DNA from: Clavaria fumosa
Lineage: Eukaryota; Basidiomycota; Agaricomycetes; Agaricales; Clavariaceae
Assembly (NCBI GenBank): GCA_951802425.1
Contig: OX637805.1
Location: 806,001 to 870,000, forward strand
Reading direction: 5' to 3'
Length of the DNA stretch: 64,000 bases
Positions 12,777-28,102 of this stretch are shown here, in pieces. A program made the position numbers and the translations under genes. Every line of letters begins with the position of its first letter. Position 1 is the first letter of the stretch. The notes under the pieces are model-generated. The model did no database searches. It worked only from the letters and a program-made list of their open reading frames with translations, and had not been told where the DNA came from.

Positions 12777-15728
12777 ATGATGGCAACTTCCTCGACCTCG
12801 CCGTCGCTCACTCGTAAGTCTCCGCATTTCTTCTATTTTGTATCTTTGCTAAGGACTGGCCCATTCAGTTCGGATTCTTTATACCATCAACAGCTCTCCA
12901 CAATATATCCTAGCTCGCTCGTCAGTCAAAGTGCCAGTTTCTATCGTCAAGCAACAATACGCAACAACATCCTTCAAAGCATGTCTGAAGGCGATAAGTC
13001 AAACTAGGTCTCTTCTCGTTTTTTATACTTGTACCCCTCTATTCTTACGCGGCTTTCACCTTGTCATAGCCCGGAGCTAATTAGGGACACTACTCGCGAT
13101 TTCTCCATATACGTTCTAGATCCTCTAGAGTCGCTTTCTGCTCCTCCGCCTGTTGCCTTGTCTAGCGATCTTTCCCTTGTCCAGACTGACCAGCATCCTC
13201 GAGGAGTGGCGGTCGGACTTGGGCTCATGTCCTGGGCATTAGCTGCTGACGAGCATGGGGATGACCCCGCCTCTGTGACTGGCACGTTGATACAAGTAGG
13301 CTCTGTGCAACAACTTGAGATCATCTTTTTGCTCAGAGAAGTCTGTCATCTCCCTCTCCTATGTGTCTACACAATTTGCTGACTGCTTCTGGGTATCTAG
13401 ACGTCGGCTGTTCCGACATTGTCTTTCCGAAGGCCCTGGAGCCCGACGGTCATTACGGATTCCAAACCTGTGTTGGCAGCCTCTAAATCAGCCTCGGTGG
13501 ATACCCACCCAGCACCTGAGAGGACGCACGGCCCCAATGCGGATCGATCATCTAGTCATGCCTCACGCACAGCAATGCAGCCCTTGTCTCCAATCTCACA
13601 TCTGGTTGAAAGTGCATGTGTATATCTCAAGACGCCGCCTAAGAAGGGGAGGCCAGCCGGGAGTGGCAATAACAGGAATAAAGACAAATTGAAATCGACA
13701 GGGACTGACAAAGGGAAGGGGAAGACGAAGCAGACTGACGCCGTGAAGGCCAACCCTCCAGTTGTAGCCGTGGCATCTAATGAGCCGCCGTCAGTGCAAC
13801 TGGCGCAAGTGCCGCCACCCGCAGATACCTTGTCCTATCCGCAACCAGCGGATGTGACTACCGCAAGTCTTCACCATTTATTGGCTGCCATCGCAAATAG
13901 TGTGGGCGCACCCAAGGCCCTGGGGGCATCGAACACGGCCGGAACGACAGATGCAGTTAACCCAACTGCCACGACAAACGACACACTTGCCGAGACTTCT
14001 GCGGGAAACGAGGCACTCGCGCAAGCGTTGAGGGAACTGTGCGCCATGGCCGCTGCGACAACTCAAGACGACGATTCTGTGTCTACGGCACCGAATCAGC
14101 GCACTGAGGATGAGATAGTCCTGCTTGATAAAGAGAATGTCGATCCCTCTGTGTTCCGCCCTCGCGGTCCCGGTGACACGAAACGACGCAGCTCGGATCC
14201 GCTCGCGCGAACAGGAAGCCTGATATCGGCTGCGCCGGACAAGGCCGGGAACGGGCGGAAGAGGACATTGAGTCAGTGCATGGACGAAAAAGAGATCGGC
14301 CTTACCGCGAACCAGAAGTCCAGGGCGAATCCTGCTGGGTTGCGGCCACGCCGGTGCAACGCGAATCCGCCCGCGTTGCTGGCACCACCGCTACTGCCAC
14401 CTACAATGATGACTTCTGCGCTAGCTGCGCGAGGTATGCTGATGTCTTGCCCGTCTTCTCCACCACCGCCTCGCAAACCATGGGCGCGAGCACCCCCACC
14501 GGCCGCGGCGTCGTCGCCCCCGCGGCCGCCGAGGTACATTCTCCCCGAGTGGGCCAAAACGGACACGGCATTGCGGCCGCGGCCCGCGTTCCGACCTGAG
14601 GGCGCGGCGGAGATCAATGACAAGAAGAAGTGCGCTGTCAAGAAAGGCGCAAAGAAGGATAAGAACCCCTCTGCCTCCGCCTCTCGCAGCAATAAGGGCA
14701 AGAACGCATCGCAAGGCCCTGAGAAGCCTGTGGACGCCCCATGCAATGCGGCAAATCTTGGTAGACCCAAGGCCGCCGCCCTTACCACGGCCCCGCCTCC
14801 GGTATTCGCAGCGGACTCGTGCTTTTCTTCCCTGTCCTCGCCACCACCCCCGAAGACTCCTCCACCAGGCGAGCAGAGTTTCTCGCTGTTCACGCCAGCC
14901 CGCGAGTCGTATCCACAGACGCCTACACCAGGCTCCCACGCTAACCCATTGTTTACGCCTGCGAAGTTCTTGCCGGATTCGCCCACAGTTGACAGGAGAC
15001 GCGTTGTTCTTGCGCCAGATAGCTGCGAGGAGAAGCATGGTCAAGGCAGTGAAGAGCCCTGCGGACTGCCCGAGAATCATACCAAGGAAGAGAAGCTTGA
15101 CTCGCCGGGCTCATTGCCTACGGTTCTGAGTCACATCGAGACTCCTGATACTACCACGTTTTCGGGTAGTTCTGCGGTGGAGACATCTCAAGCATCGAGT
15201 CCGCCGCACTGGTCTATAGGCTTGCCTCCATCGTCGCCGCCACCTCCCAGCAGTCCACTCCCTTCACCACCCCGAGAACACGAGTCGGATCCTGAAGGAA
15301 CGACGGGTGGATCTCACGTCCAAGAGCAAGGCACGCTTACTACCGATTTCGACGCATTGGAGAAGGCATTTTTAGACTTGGATCCCAATGCACCTCAACA
15401 TTCGACCGACGATCTCACCATCTGCTTCGATGAACTCAACGCGCTTTTCTCTGACCACGATGTGGCGAATTTCCTTCCTACCACCCTACACAGTAGTAAC
15501 ACCTCCCCGCCGAAGTCTGACTTGTTTCTTCCGTGCGAGGATAGCGGTCGTCTTCCAGGACTTGATTTTATCAACCTCTGTGGGACGGGAGGACCGTCGT
15601 CAGAATCCGACATGTACGCGTCGAATGGAGGGGTCCTGAACGCGGACATGCGCGAGCCGTCACAAGGTCTCGGCGAAATAGATCATTTCAAGCTTGCGGA
15701 GGAGTTGTTTGGTGCGTACTTGACGTGA
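12777..15728 (+). CDS. Ams2/Spt21-like transcriptional regulator
   Basis: Four exons: 12777-12813, 12869-13007, 13070-13340 and 13401-15728, about 924 residues. The N-terminal 150 residues fit the Ams2/Spt21 domain: LRILYTINSSPQYILARS, then FKACLKAISQTRPEL, RDFSIYVLDPLE, GLGLMSWAL and VTGTLIQV. Family members regulate histone gene expression. The rest is long and disordered, with a GRPAGSG AT-hook-like element, many Pro/Ser/Lys-rich tracts, LFTPAR and LFTPAK repeats, and an acidic C-terminal segment (FDALEKAFLDLD) that could be an activation domain. The GATA-type finger of fission yeast Ams2 is not seen in this frame. GC content is high across the long exon. Confidence 0.72.
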
Positions 15729-16018
15729 AGCCTTGAGCGGGACACTTGCCAAGACATTTTCTTTATCCAAGTAGCAGTATTGCTCCCTTCACTCAGCGCG
15801 ACGTGACTGCTTGAATCCTCTGCTCACTCGATGAGTCTGCGAAACGTAGAGGGGCTATTGATATTATTACGATCGACTACATTGGTATTTTGCCAGGCGT
15901 TGATGACGCCGGAGAATCTATGCCCGAATAGAATACACAAAAATGTAGTTTCCTCTGGCTGAGCCACATGATGTCCATAGTCTTGCAAAGTTGTGAACGA
16001 ACTAGAGCGCCACGCAAG
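15729..16018. other. 3' spacer between Spt21-like gene and noxR
   Basis: About 290 bases between two convergent genes. No gene seen; it presumably holds both 3' untranslated regions. Confidence 0.5.
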
Positions 16019-18049
16019 TCATAGTTCGTCGCACCAAATCTCCAGCTTTCCTTCAGGCTTACCCTTGGCGCTCTCTCGTGCTGTTTCAATAGCAAGTTCG
16101 TAGTCAGACTCATCTCTCAGGGAGACTTTGCCACCGTCCTCGTCCTTGAATTTGAGTCCCAAGCCACTCAAGGATTTGCCAAACTTGGACGTGACCCGGT
16201 CCATGAATTCGTCGAATGGTATATCTGGGGAAAGGGCCATCCCGCGCACCTCGTCTTTATGGTGAATCTATACATAAGGAAGAGAGAACGTCAAAGGATT
16301 TACTCTGATCAAGAGATTGGGCACTTACCTTCACTCTGATCTTGACAAGCTCAAACGGACCATCCTCAAATTCGCCACTAACATAACCTTCCTCCTCCTC
16401 CTCGTATCTACTGGGCGCTTTTGTCGTGGTGCGCCTTGTGACCTTTCTTCGGAGACTGGGACCGCTGACAATGCTAGGTGAATATTGGCTCCCCCTTGCG
16501 CTTCGAGAAGGAGTCCGCTGTGGGCTGTTCGCCGGGTTGGCGTTTGAGCGAGCCCAGGCTGCGACGGCACTGTTGTTGTTATTTGGCAAAGGAGGTGGCC
16601 CTTCGTCGGAGTATGTGTCAACATATTCGTTGTAAAATTCAGTAAATCTGCTGCCTTCAGAAAAATGAATGCGCTTTGTTCTTGCTAATTGTGATCTATG
16701 GCCCACCTTTGTCGCGAGGTTGTGGGGAGGGCCCGTTTGAAGTCGACTCTGCTTTCCTCACGCTTAGAGATCTCATGGGACCGTCTGGGTTCGGCGAGCG
16801 GCTGGCGGGAGAGATAGAAGTCTTGCTTCGGGTGAGACCACCCCCGGGAGAGCCGGGAGACAAGGCTGCGATTCTCTCGCGAGCGTTGGCAGGAACATTT
16901 AGAGTAGTGTTGGAGCGCGCAAGGGCTGCTTGCTTGGGTTGTAGATCGTCGACGACGTTCCCTGTAATGTGTGCGTGTCCTTAGGTCACATAAATGTCCG
17001 AGATGAGCTATGGTGGAACGCACTGATTGGAGGCGCAAGAGTCGCACTCCGGCTCAAGCCGGGGCCATCATCTGGCTTCTCGATGAAGACGCCTGCAGGG
17101 GTAATACCAGCCTTAAGTCTCTCGGCACCACTGAAAGTGGTGTATACATCAGTTTGGTCACTGGCAGCGACAAGTTTCTACGCGCAGACACCTTGAGAGT
17201 GCATACGGAAATCGAAGTCGAGAGCTCGTACTGCTTTTCCCATGTAATCCTTCGTCTTGGCATTTTTTAGTTTGGTTTCGGATGGTCGATATAGTACACC
17301 AACGGGCTGGAACCTCGTAATGAGATAAGGCGGAATCATATTAGAAGAACATACAATGCTGAAAACTGTGTAACCCTCCCCACGATCGTGAATAGCGTCG
17401 TCGACGACATTATGCTCTTCGGTTGCTTTTTCCCGTCGTGCCTCCTCCATGTCCGCGAGTCCATCATCGGTCTTGCCCATGTATATTTGCGATAAGCCTT
17501 TGTTGAAAAGTACTTCCGCGGAGAAGAGTTTAAATTTGAGACCGAGTTGCTCATAATTACTGTTAGAGCAAATGTGAAGATGAATGGCAGCACGTCGGAT
17601 ATCGTGCGCTAGAGCAAGACGTACATTGCCTGATTACCTCTCAAATAGAGTAGTGCGTCCTCGAAGTCCTTCAACGCGAGCTCGTATCGGCCAAGTAAGA
17701 AATTGGAAACTCCACATTGGAAATATCTTCGGAAGAAAGTCAGACATAATGCATTTGGCAAAGATTATATGATACGGACGCGACGGCAAGATATTGGTCC
17801 AGGCCTGTGGCAGCGACGAATTGTTCAACAGCGGCCTCGTGTTCACCCAGGGTGGCGTATATGAGGCCCATGTTAGTCAAGATCTTCGACGAGTCTGCGA
17901 TTCGCTGAACAGGGTGAGATCAGCTCGCAGCAGCAAGGTTGGAAAAGGGGACCACGCACTGAGAATAATGAGAGAGCCTGCTCGAAGTCTTCCTCATCAT
18001 AGGCTTTGAGGGCGCTGGCCCAAGTCTCGAGTTCGGCTTTAAGAGACAT
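16019..18049 (-). CDS. noxR: NADPH oxidase regulator NoxR (p67phox homologue)
   Basis: Nine exons: 18049-17960, 17904-17780, 17726-17625, 17559-17355, 17306-17232, 17177-17024, 16961-16707, 16654-16329 and 16267-16019, about 526 residues. Residues 1-170 are TPR repeats (LKAELETWASALKAYDEEDF, LTNMGLIYATLGE, VLFNKGLSQIYMG) of the type that binds Rac-GTP. The middle is Ser/Pro-rich. The C-terminus is a PB1 domain (KIHHKDEVRGMAL, FDEFMDRVTSKFG, LKFKDEDGGKVSLRDESDYELA). No SH3 domain is present, as in other fungal NoxR. In filamentous fungi NoxR activates NoxA/NoxB at hyphal tips to make superoxide for polarity, fusion and fruiting. Confidence 0.93.
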
Positions 18050-18400
18050 TGTCTGGGCGTACCTGACGCACAGGTGAAGAAAGAAGACTGGGCGCTAGCA
18101 AAAGAGTGTTGAATGGTTGATTGGTGATTGGTTTATATCCTTGGCTGCAAATATCCACTGCACTGCAAGTTATCGGATCAAGAATGAGACCTGAGAGAGA
18201 TCAGTTGTTATGGTGCCCGTGTGGATGTTGCGCGTAGATCTTGACGACGACAGCGACGGCGACGATGGCCACGAATGTAGTAGGGCACCGACTCACGCTG
18301 ATGAATTTGACATTAAAGGGACCGAAACCCGGGCGACAAGTTCACCGTTAAAACCGTGTCTCAACCGACGACAGGTGATCCAGAGTCGCTGTTGACGACA
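18050..18400. promoter_or_regulatory. Divergent promoter, noxR and TRP1
   Basis: About 350 bases shared by two genes facing apart. CGACTCA at 18289-18295 differs by one base from the TGACTCA site of Gcn4/Cpc1, the regulator of amino-acid genes, which would suit TRP1. TTGGTTTATATCC near 18127-18139 is a possible TATA-containing stretch for noxR. Confidence 0.35.
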
Positions 18401-20885
18401 ATGATGGACGCGATGGCCTCCCTTCCAACCAGCCTTCGCGGTCGTCTGGACTGCCTGCTCATCGACAATTTTGACTCTTTCACATGGAATCTCTATCAGC
18501 GCCTCTGCTTGCTTGGCGCCAACGTCGCCGTCATCCGCAACGATGCAATTCCCGCCACTCTGATCTCTCAACTCGAGATCAACCGTCTCGTTATCTCCCC
18601 GGGTCCAGGCCACCCAAAAACCGATTCTGGTATCTCTCGCGACGCCATAGCACACTTTGCGGGGAAAGTCCCCGTCTTAGGTGTCTGCATGGGTCTTCAA
18701 TGTATTGTAGATTACTATGGCGGACACATCGAGTGATTATCTTCTAATGTCTTCCTCCTGGTTGAAGCTAATTAATAAACCAATTACCCAACCATGCAGT
18801 TATGCTGGAGAGATTAAGCATGGAAAGCTCAGCGCCATCCGGCACGACGCACGGGGATGTTTCACCGGTTTACCGCAAAGTTTCAAGTCCACACGATACC
18901 ATTCCCTCAGTGCCTCTCTCCCTACGATTCCTGACGAATTAATGATCACTGCCGTAACCGAGGACTCTGGGGTGATAATGGGAGTCCGTCATCGTAATTT
19001 CACCATCGAGGCTGTTCAATACCATCCAGAAAGTGTCCTGTCGGAAGCAGGCGATCAGCTATTGCGTAATTTCCTGGCACTCCGCGGTGGCACCTGGGAT
19101 CTCAATCCCCAATCTCTCATATTAGACCAATCCCTCCCTCCATTCCCCTTCGAAGCGCTGGGCACCAAACTGGCATCGGACCCGAAATCATCCCAAATCC
19201 CCACTATCCTGGAAAAGATCTGCGCCCAACGTCTTAAAGATGTAGAACTTGCCAAATCTACCCCTGGCACAACGCCAACTGATTTGAATACATTCATTTC
19301 TCTCAATCTCGCCCCTCCCTTGATTCATCTAGTTTCTCGTCTCAGATCAGCCCGATCAAGCCCTGCCTTGATGGCGGAATTCAAACGCGCCAGCCCATCG
19401 AAGGGACCCATTGCGCTCAGCGCCAACGCACCCCAACAAGCTCTCACCTACGCTCTGTCTGGAGCTGCTGTGATATCTGTTCTTACCGAACCGACTTGGT
19501 TCAAGGGTTCTCTTCTAGACATGCGCTTGGCGCGACAAGCGGTGGACTCCCTTTCTGACCGTCCGGCCATCTTACGGAAGGATTTCATCCTTGAGGAGTA
19601 TCAGATTGCGGAAGCTAGATTGCACGGCGCAGATACCGTCCTCCTCATCGTCGCGATGTTACCACACGCACGTCTCCAGGCACTGTATGCGTACTCTCTA
19701 TCTCTCGGCATGGAGCCTCTTGTGGAAGTGAACAACGCCCGAGAGATGGAGCAGGCGTTGCACCTCGGCGCGAAGGTCATCGGCGTTAACAACCGCAATT
19801 TGCACAATTTTGAAGTAGATATGAACACCACGACTCGCTTAGTAGACATGGTCCGCGATCGGAATGTCCTCCTCTGCGCCCTCAGCGGTATCTCTACCTC
19901 TCACGACGTGGAATCTTACGCGGCCCAGGGCATCCACGCAGTTTTGGTTGGCGAAGCACTCATGAGAGCTCCCGATCCACCCGCTTTCACCCGTGCGCTG
20001 CTGGGATGGCCTGAGCCTGTCGGGGCTGTGAGGGAGATTAGTCCACTTGTCAAGATATGTGGGATCCGAACAGAACAGGATGCCTTATTCGCCGCCAAAG
20101 CCGGCGCGGATATGCTCGGCGTCATGTTCGTTCCGACCAGCAAGCGATACGTGTCTCTCGAGACAGCATGTCTAATCTCTGCTGCCGTTCGATCTCTACG
20201 GTTTGCGGATCAATTCTCGGAGAGCCAGCCAAACCTTGGTTCCTCCTCCCTCGAGGAAAATGAGAGGACCTGGTTTGCCCGCCAAGCGAGGTGGTTACGA
20301 TCGACGCCCTCTCGACCGCTGTTGGTTGGCGTCTTCCAAGACCAGCCTCTCCACGTTGTCCTTCACACCGCTGCCGCTTGCCAGCTGGACATGATCCAGC
20401 TACACGGTAATGAGCCGCTGGAATGGGCACACCGCATACCTCTTCCAGTCATCCGCGTCGCCCATGTTGATGGTTCTGGTCAATGGTTCAAGGATGTCAA
20501 CAGGCCATGTCATCACGAGTTCATCTTACTGGATACTGCAATACAGGGTAATGCCGGTCTCAGCGGCGGTGCTGGTGCTACATTTGACTGGGAACTGGCG
20601 CGACGAGTCGTTGATACCGGGGAGATTCCCATTGGCCCGGCTGCCAGCGATGCGGAGAATTCGGAAGCCGAGAATGTCGACCGTGGGTCGTTAAGCGGAG
20701 GGCCCCTATCAATATTCTTGGCCGGCGGGCTAACGCCAGAAAACGTGGCGCAAGCTGTCACTCAAGTCCGGCCATTTGCGGTGGATGTAAGCAGTGGTGT
20801 GGAGTCTGTTGATAGGCAGAGTAAAGACCCCGCTAAAGTGAGTGCGTTCATTCAGAATGCGAAGCGGAGTTCGGTCGTCGCATGA
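18401..20885 (+). CDS. TRP1: Trifunctional tryptophan biosynthesis protein TRP1
   Basis: Two exons, 18401-18732 and 18800-20885, about 805 residues. Three enzymes are fused in the usual fungal order. The N-terminal glutamine amidotransferase of anthranilate synthase has [18 protein letters not shown], the nucleophile GVCMGLQ and QYHPES. The indole-3-glycerol phosphate synthase has [38 protein letters not shown] and VLVGEALMR. The phosphoribosylanthranilate isomerase has [22 protein letters not shown] and [13 protein letters not shown]. It supplies NH3 to TrpE and catalyses the next ring-forming steps of tryptophan synthesis in the cytosol. Length is normal for basidiomycete TRP1. A second ATG three bases downstream is an equally good start. 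Confidence 0.96.
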
Positions 20886-21072
20886 ACGAGAGAAGTATCA
20901 ACTCGATCATAAATTATTCGGCCACCGACTTGTAGTCCACTGGCTACACTGTCGCAGTGGAACAAAAATACACTTGAATAAAACCTAGACAACTACACGT
21001 AAGCCTCGCAGAAACGGCTTTCCCTCTGAATAATAGATCGTGGCATCTTGCTGCAGTTTCGCCAAAAACTTC
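20886..21072. terminator. Convergent 3' region of TRP1 and the MAP kinase
   Basis: 187 bases between two converging genes. AATAAAAC at 20976-20983 on the plus strand is a possible polyadenylation signal for TRP1. Confidence 0.35.
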
Positions 21073-22918
<1,846 letters not shown>

Positions 22919-23091
22919 TGCGCACGGAGGTTACCAACTGTACGGGGGAGAGTGGTGATTGCGGAAACGCCCAGTTGCAGGTCCTATCTAATTGATCGAT
23001 ATAATATTGATAGCTATGGTCGCCTTGACAAATAATTCCAATTCCACGAAAACCTTGGTACAGAATACAAAATACGCGATATATCATACGT

Positions 23092-26000
23092 CTAGTAGCC
23101 AGAAGGACGTGCTGCCGATTGTGAAGTATCATAAGCTCGTATCAATCTGGCCTGTGCCTGTTTGCCAGGAGCCTCGGTTTGACTGAAAGCGAAGCCGCGG
23201 TTTCGCCTCATTCGTTGAACCGCACGAACTTTCTTGATGGCTTTCTGGAACCTAAGAGAGTGATCAGCAAAATCAACTTTCCACGAAATTTCACAAAATC
23301 ACGCACTGTTCCTGACGAGGCCGATAATCTGGAATGTTGTACTTTTGAAGTTCTTGTGCTATGTGGTACGACTTGGAGATATATGTCCGCCTGTAGCTGC
23401 ACGTATTGTGTTCGAATTGTGAAGTAATACGGAGAACAAAATCACTCACTACTTCCAAGCGAAGTCACGCGAGAGCGCAAATATTGGGATCAACAGCAAG
23501 ACGAAGTAAAACACGGAATTTGTCCATAGTCGTGGGACCAAACCACGATACTCAGTCGAAACCCCGATCGCGGGTGCGACAGTGGCATAGAGAGGTAGAA
23601 AGAGCATCGCAATGATAAATGAGCCAGGAATGGCTATACGCATTATCAGTGTAATCAGAGCATGATGGCATGGGGATGCTTACCAGCCACAGTGTATTTG
23701 GTCCAAAGGCTATATCACAGATTAGCCTTCAATGAACATTGGCTGTTAAGGATACTCACTCAGATACGAGGGCGGCTTTACCGAGGACCGTTAGGAGTAC
23801 TGCCATATATAACGTTGTCCCCCAAAACCAATGGCCTGAATCGAGTCCATTCGCTTGCTTGAGGTCTCCCCAGAACAATATGACGGAGAATCCGAAAAGC
23901 AGCTGCAATCATACCTGAGTATTATTCATTAGTGACAGCTGAGAACATACCAGGCTGTGATACAGTGCGTTTCCAACCCATAGCCAAAAAGACGTCTTGG
24001 TGAAAAATTCATTCTTCTGTCCGAGGATATACAACTGGGGGTATCGGTCGAGGATTCGGGCGGAAACGAATTGATCGAATATCCCTATCACAAGGGGCGG
24101 AAGGACGGTGAAAACTACATTGTACATCGCCAGTGTCCAGGATTCGAAAGCAATTTGTCCAGAAAAGTTATTGAAGAAAGAAAACTGAGTAATGTATAAT
24201 CAGTGAGTGCATCTTCAGACCGCCATGAGTATCGACTCACCCAGAAAAGTGTCATATAAAGTGTGATATTTTTATAGAACGAGTCTGAAAGCTATATGAG
24301 CTTCAATACGGTAGTATTCCAAAGGAATAACAAACACAGTATAAGCTTGGATAGCCGGCGATAGCTCCATGCTCCATGGACTAACAGCAATTTCTTGAGG
24401 AAACGGAATTGCGATATGGCTACGTCTGCCGATCGAGCAGCTTGAAGTCCCTGGGCTGCAGTCAGCATGTGTATTAAAGACTTACATAAAGAAATACCTC
24501 AACGCCTGAGATACCAACGCCGACATGTGCAGCTTGTATCATGCTAACATCGTTCGCACCATCACCTATAGCGAGAAGAATGGACTTCTGGTTCTTCTTA
24601 ACCAGTTTCACAACAAGGGCCTTTTGAAGCGGAGACACGCGACCTGAACAGCGATGTCACCGGATGAGAACTATGGGCCAGAAACAAACTGCTTACAGCA
24701 GATAACAGCTTTACATATGATCGCGAGCTCTAAGAAAGGTTTCGATATTTCCGCCTCGAGGGCAAAACCTAGACTCTTGCCGTCTACGCATACCAAAAAT
24801 TTATAATATGCACGCTGATTGGATCAGGAAACCCTACCTATGACCAATGCCAAATCTTCAAGTTCGCCATGGTTGCGCTGATTCTTGATTGCGCTCAGAC
24901 GTTTTGTAATGAATTCGTGAGTATCATGAGCAGTCTCCTCGTTGACGATCACCTTGAGGGTGAGAGCATAGTTAGCAACGCTGGCACGCGCTGCAAGAGC
25001 GTCTTACCAGATTCATCGACTCTGATATGAGACGGCACGACATGCCGATATTAATCGCAGTCTCTTGACGATCACCTGTCAATATCCAGACCTAAAGAAA
25101 CGTCAAGATTCGAGGCACACTAACAAGAATGATACCCGCGCACCTTTATGCCAGCCATCTGCAATGTATGTATAGTGTCGGGTACGCCATCCTGCAACTT
25201 GTCTTCGATCGCAGTCGCACCCAGCAAGAACAGGTCTTTTTCAATGATTTCAGCTGCCTTATCGAGCGCTTCACCGCGGCCGTTGATTGTGGATGCGGCC
25301 TGTTCATATATCTGGGCCCACTGTCGATATTCGGTTTCAGAAATATCTCGATATGCGATGCATAACGTCCGAAGGCCATCGGTCGCATATTCCTACCCAG
25401 GGTCAACATCATAGATAGTCTCATATATAGCGAACGGACACACCTCAAGATGCGCGAGCGTTTTCTCAGTATAAGGCTGAGGACTCTCGCTCAACCGCTG
25501 TAGGATGACAGTGTCGGCACCCTTGCAGTACAATTTGATTTGTCCCGATGGAGTTCGAACGACGGTGGACATCCGTTTTCGGGTTGAATTGAACTCGCAA
25601 ACGTTCAAAACTTCAAACTCCTGGCTGATGCCTTGGATATTGACGAAGACCGATCGAGGTTTACGCATCTGTACAATGTGAGTGGCCGAACCTCAGTTCA
25701 AGAACCTATGGACCCACGTGAAATTGATAGCCCAAAAGTTCAGCACCGGCCACCAATGCCGCTTCGTCGGGGCTGCTCGCCTGGAATACAGTCTTCCCGT
25801 TCTTGACCTCGGGTATTACTGTGTGGCACACTGATAAAAGCGCCAGGAATTCCCGAAGAACCTCTCTTTCCCTCTCGTTCTCAGGCTGCACTAGGCGGTT
25901 CGTCTCAACGAAGGGATTCGTCTCGTCTGCTATGATTGCCCTCATTTCAGCAAACGTTTTCCAGCCGTCTTTCTCGCCCTCGCCATCCCCTCTCTTGTTT

Positions 26001-28102
26001 TCATCGACGACGTCTGCATAAGCGGTACCTGCAACGGTACAACAGCGAAATTCCATCTCGTTTCGGGTAAGTGTGCCAGTCTTGTCACTGAAAACATACT
26101 CGATCTGCCCTAGCTCTTCAACAAGAGAGGAAGTACGACAAATCGCAGGAGTATCAGTGTGAGCGTAGTACAGGTCCAGGTCAAAGTTGATGAGCTGTGC
26201 TTGCTGATACTTGACAACCTCGATGGTCACGATGAGGGAGATGGGGATGAGATTATTGTAGAGAATGATGAAGGTAAGAATATCTATGCAGATGTGAGTA
26301 GATAGCGGTCAAACATAACAGTAAAGATGCAGACCTTCCACAAATTCTCTGGCTTCCGAGCCAGATGTCAATCAGGTAGGGTACCAAACACGGAAAACAA
26401 CGTACCTCTTCCACCAAGACCTGAAGCATTTGCAAGATACCATTGTGCATTAGAGAAAAACCACTAATTGGGTGCTTAAAGCATGCAGTCGAATTAGATG
26501 AAGCAGCTCACGGTTCGGATGCTGCTCCCGATTGTCGATCCAATCGACAGAGCGAGGAGTAAGATGAACAGGAAGACAATTTGCAAGTTAACCTGTCTCT
26601 CAACCGCGGTCCTCTTGATGGGTGCAGCGCTTCGGAAGATGAAACGAGAGTCATTGAAATTGCCAGAGCTTGAATAGAGACCCTTACGTAGCGTTCCGCA
26701 TCAACTTCGTTTCATGTCCTGTAAAGATAACAAGCCCGTAGACCCAAGGTGTATTGCGCAACTGGGCTCCTCGCAGCAACAACTGATCCGGTCCAAGGGG
26801 TATCTGTCTCGGTGCATCGGGCTTTGTCTGCAGTTCTAACGTGCCTTCGTACGTGTAGAGAGAATTGTTAGGTTGCTCTGAGCGCACGGTACCTCGAAGA
26901 GCACCGACGAGAGCGGGCGAAGTTAACGAGGAAGTATGCGGAGAAGCTTGCTTGATTTTCAGATTGGTCTCCCTAGTCATCAGTATTAGAGGGTACAAAG
27001 CACAGTAGATAAGCACACACCCGTCTAGGTTGGAAGTTTCGATATAACACAACCCCTCTGGCTCGCTAGTGCTGATAAGGACGAGATCTGCGGGAATGAA
27101 ATCGTCGCTCTCGCAGCGTACAATATCGCCCACTTGGATATCTTTCCATTTCTTCTCGACGAAGGTAGATTGTGCAGCCATGGCGAGAACTTTGGCCATT
27201 CGAGAATTGAGTTCCGCATCAGATTGGTGACGTTTCTAGGGGAAATATTTAGAAGGATCTATAGAATATCGAGTACAGATCACCCACCAGGTCTTCTGAT
27301 ACTTCCTTAAAGGCAGATGCGAGGAGTACCACGGCAAGCGGGGCAATAGTAGTGTACTTGTTTGTCGGTGAAACCCCGGGTACTTGTTGTATAATAGCGG
27401 TGAATAGGAAAAAGATATTGGCGTATTTTGAAAATTGTTCTGAAAAACGTCCTGATCATCAGACACGACGAGAACTAGGGACATTCAGAGTTGACATGAC
27501 GTGCCTTTCAGGAATTTCGGCAAGAAGACGATCAGGTTGTATTTGCTAGTGGAGATAAAATTGGAGCAGTATTCAAGATTACTGGCCTCGTCATGAATTG
27601 CGATGAGCCTTTCGCTTGATTGTTTCTGCTCCCTGTTCCAAGGCCATCTCCATTTCAACCACTTCCTAGGTCTCGCCCGTGCCTTCGGCGACACGGAAGG
27701 GGCGCTTGAAATGCTCAGCGAAGACGCTTGAAACGTCTCGTCTTCGTCAAAAGTCCAAGGTTTTTGTGGGGCGGAAGGTTGGGCGACTGTCGAGTGGACT
27801 GCAATCCCAGTGCCAGCTGGTGCGGCAGACGTCGGTAGGTGTGTTCGGGAAGAATATCCGTTTTGAGCTTGAGAAGAGGCATGGTCAACAAAGGCAGAAT
27901 CCAGCACCTCCTCGTCTTCATCGTCGAAAAATGGATCCATGGCTTTTGCGTGGGGAGAGTTGTCAGAATAGGGAGGGTAAGAGGTTTGCGCTAACTGGTA
28001 CTTGGAACCATGGCTAGCCTGAGATACAAGACGTGCAAAGTCTTTAGCCATCAGCAACGACGGACGATGTAGTATGCGAGGAGTTGGCACTCTGAATGGC
28101 AC
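23092..28102 (-). CDS. DRS2: P4-type ATPase, Drs2-like phospholipid flippase
   Basis: A long gene with many exons, from 28102 (or the internal Met at 28051, [11 protein letters not shown]) to the stop at 23092. A disordered acidic N-terminus ([11 protein letters not shown]) precedes [15 protein letters not shown], the conserved P4 entry to the first membrane helix. The actuator loop is ETSNLDGETN across an intron, the phosphorylation site is SDKTGTLT, and the hinge is [13 protein letters not shown]. Membrane helices follow, then a C-terminal basic tail ([18 protein letters not shown]). P4-ATPases move phosphatidylserine and phosphatidylethanolamine to the cytosolic leaflet at the Golgi and endosomes, with a Cdc50 partner. 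The order and tail fit Drs2 better than Dnf or Neo1. Not every small exon at 24-25.4 kb was resolved. Confidence 0.88.

Noticed and set aside
14273..14986. Gly/Ala-rich minus-strand open frame of 237 codons
   Set aside because: Shadow of the Pro-rich exon of the Spt21-like gene in GC-rich DNA; no independent support.
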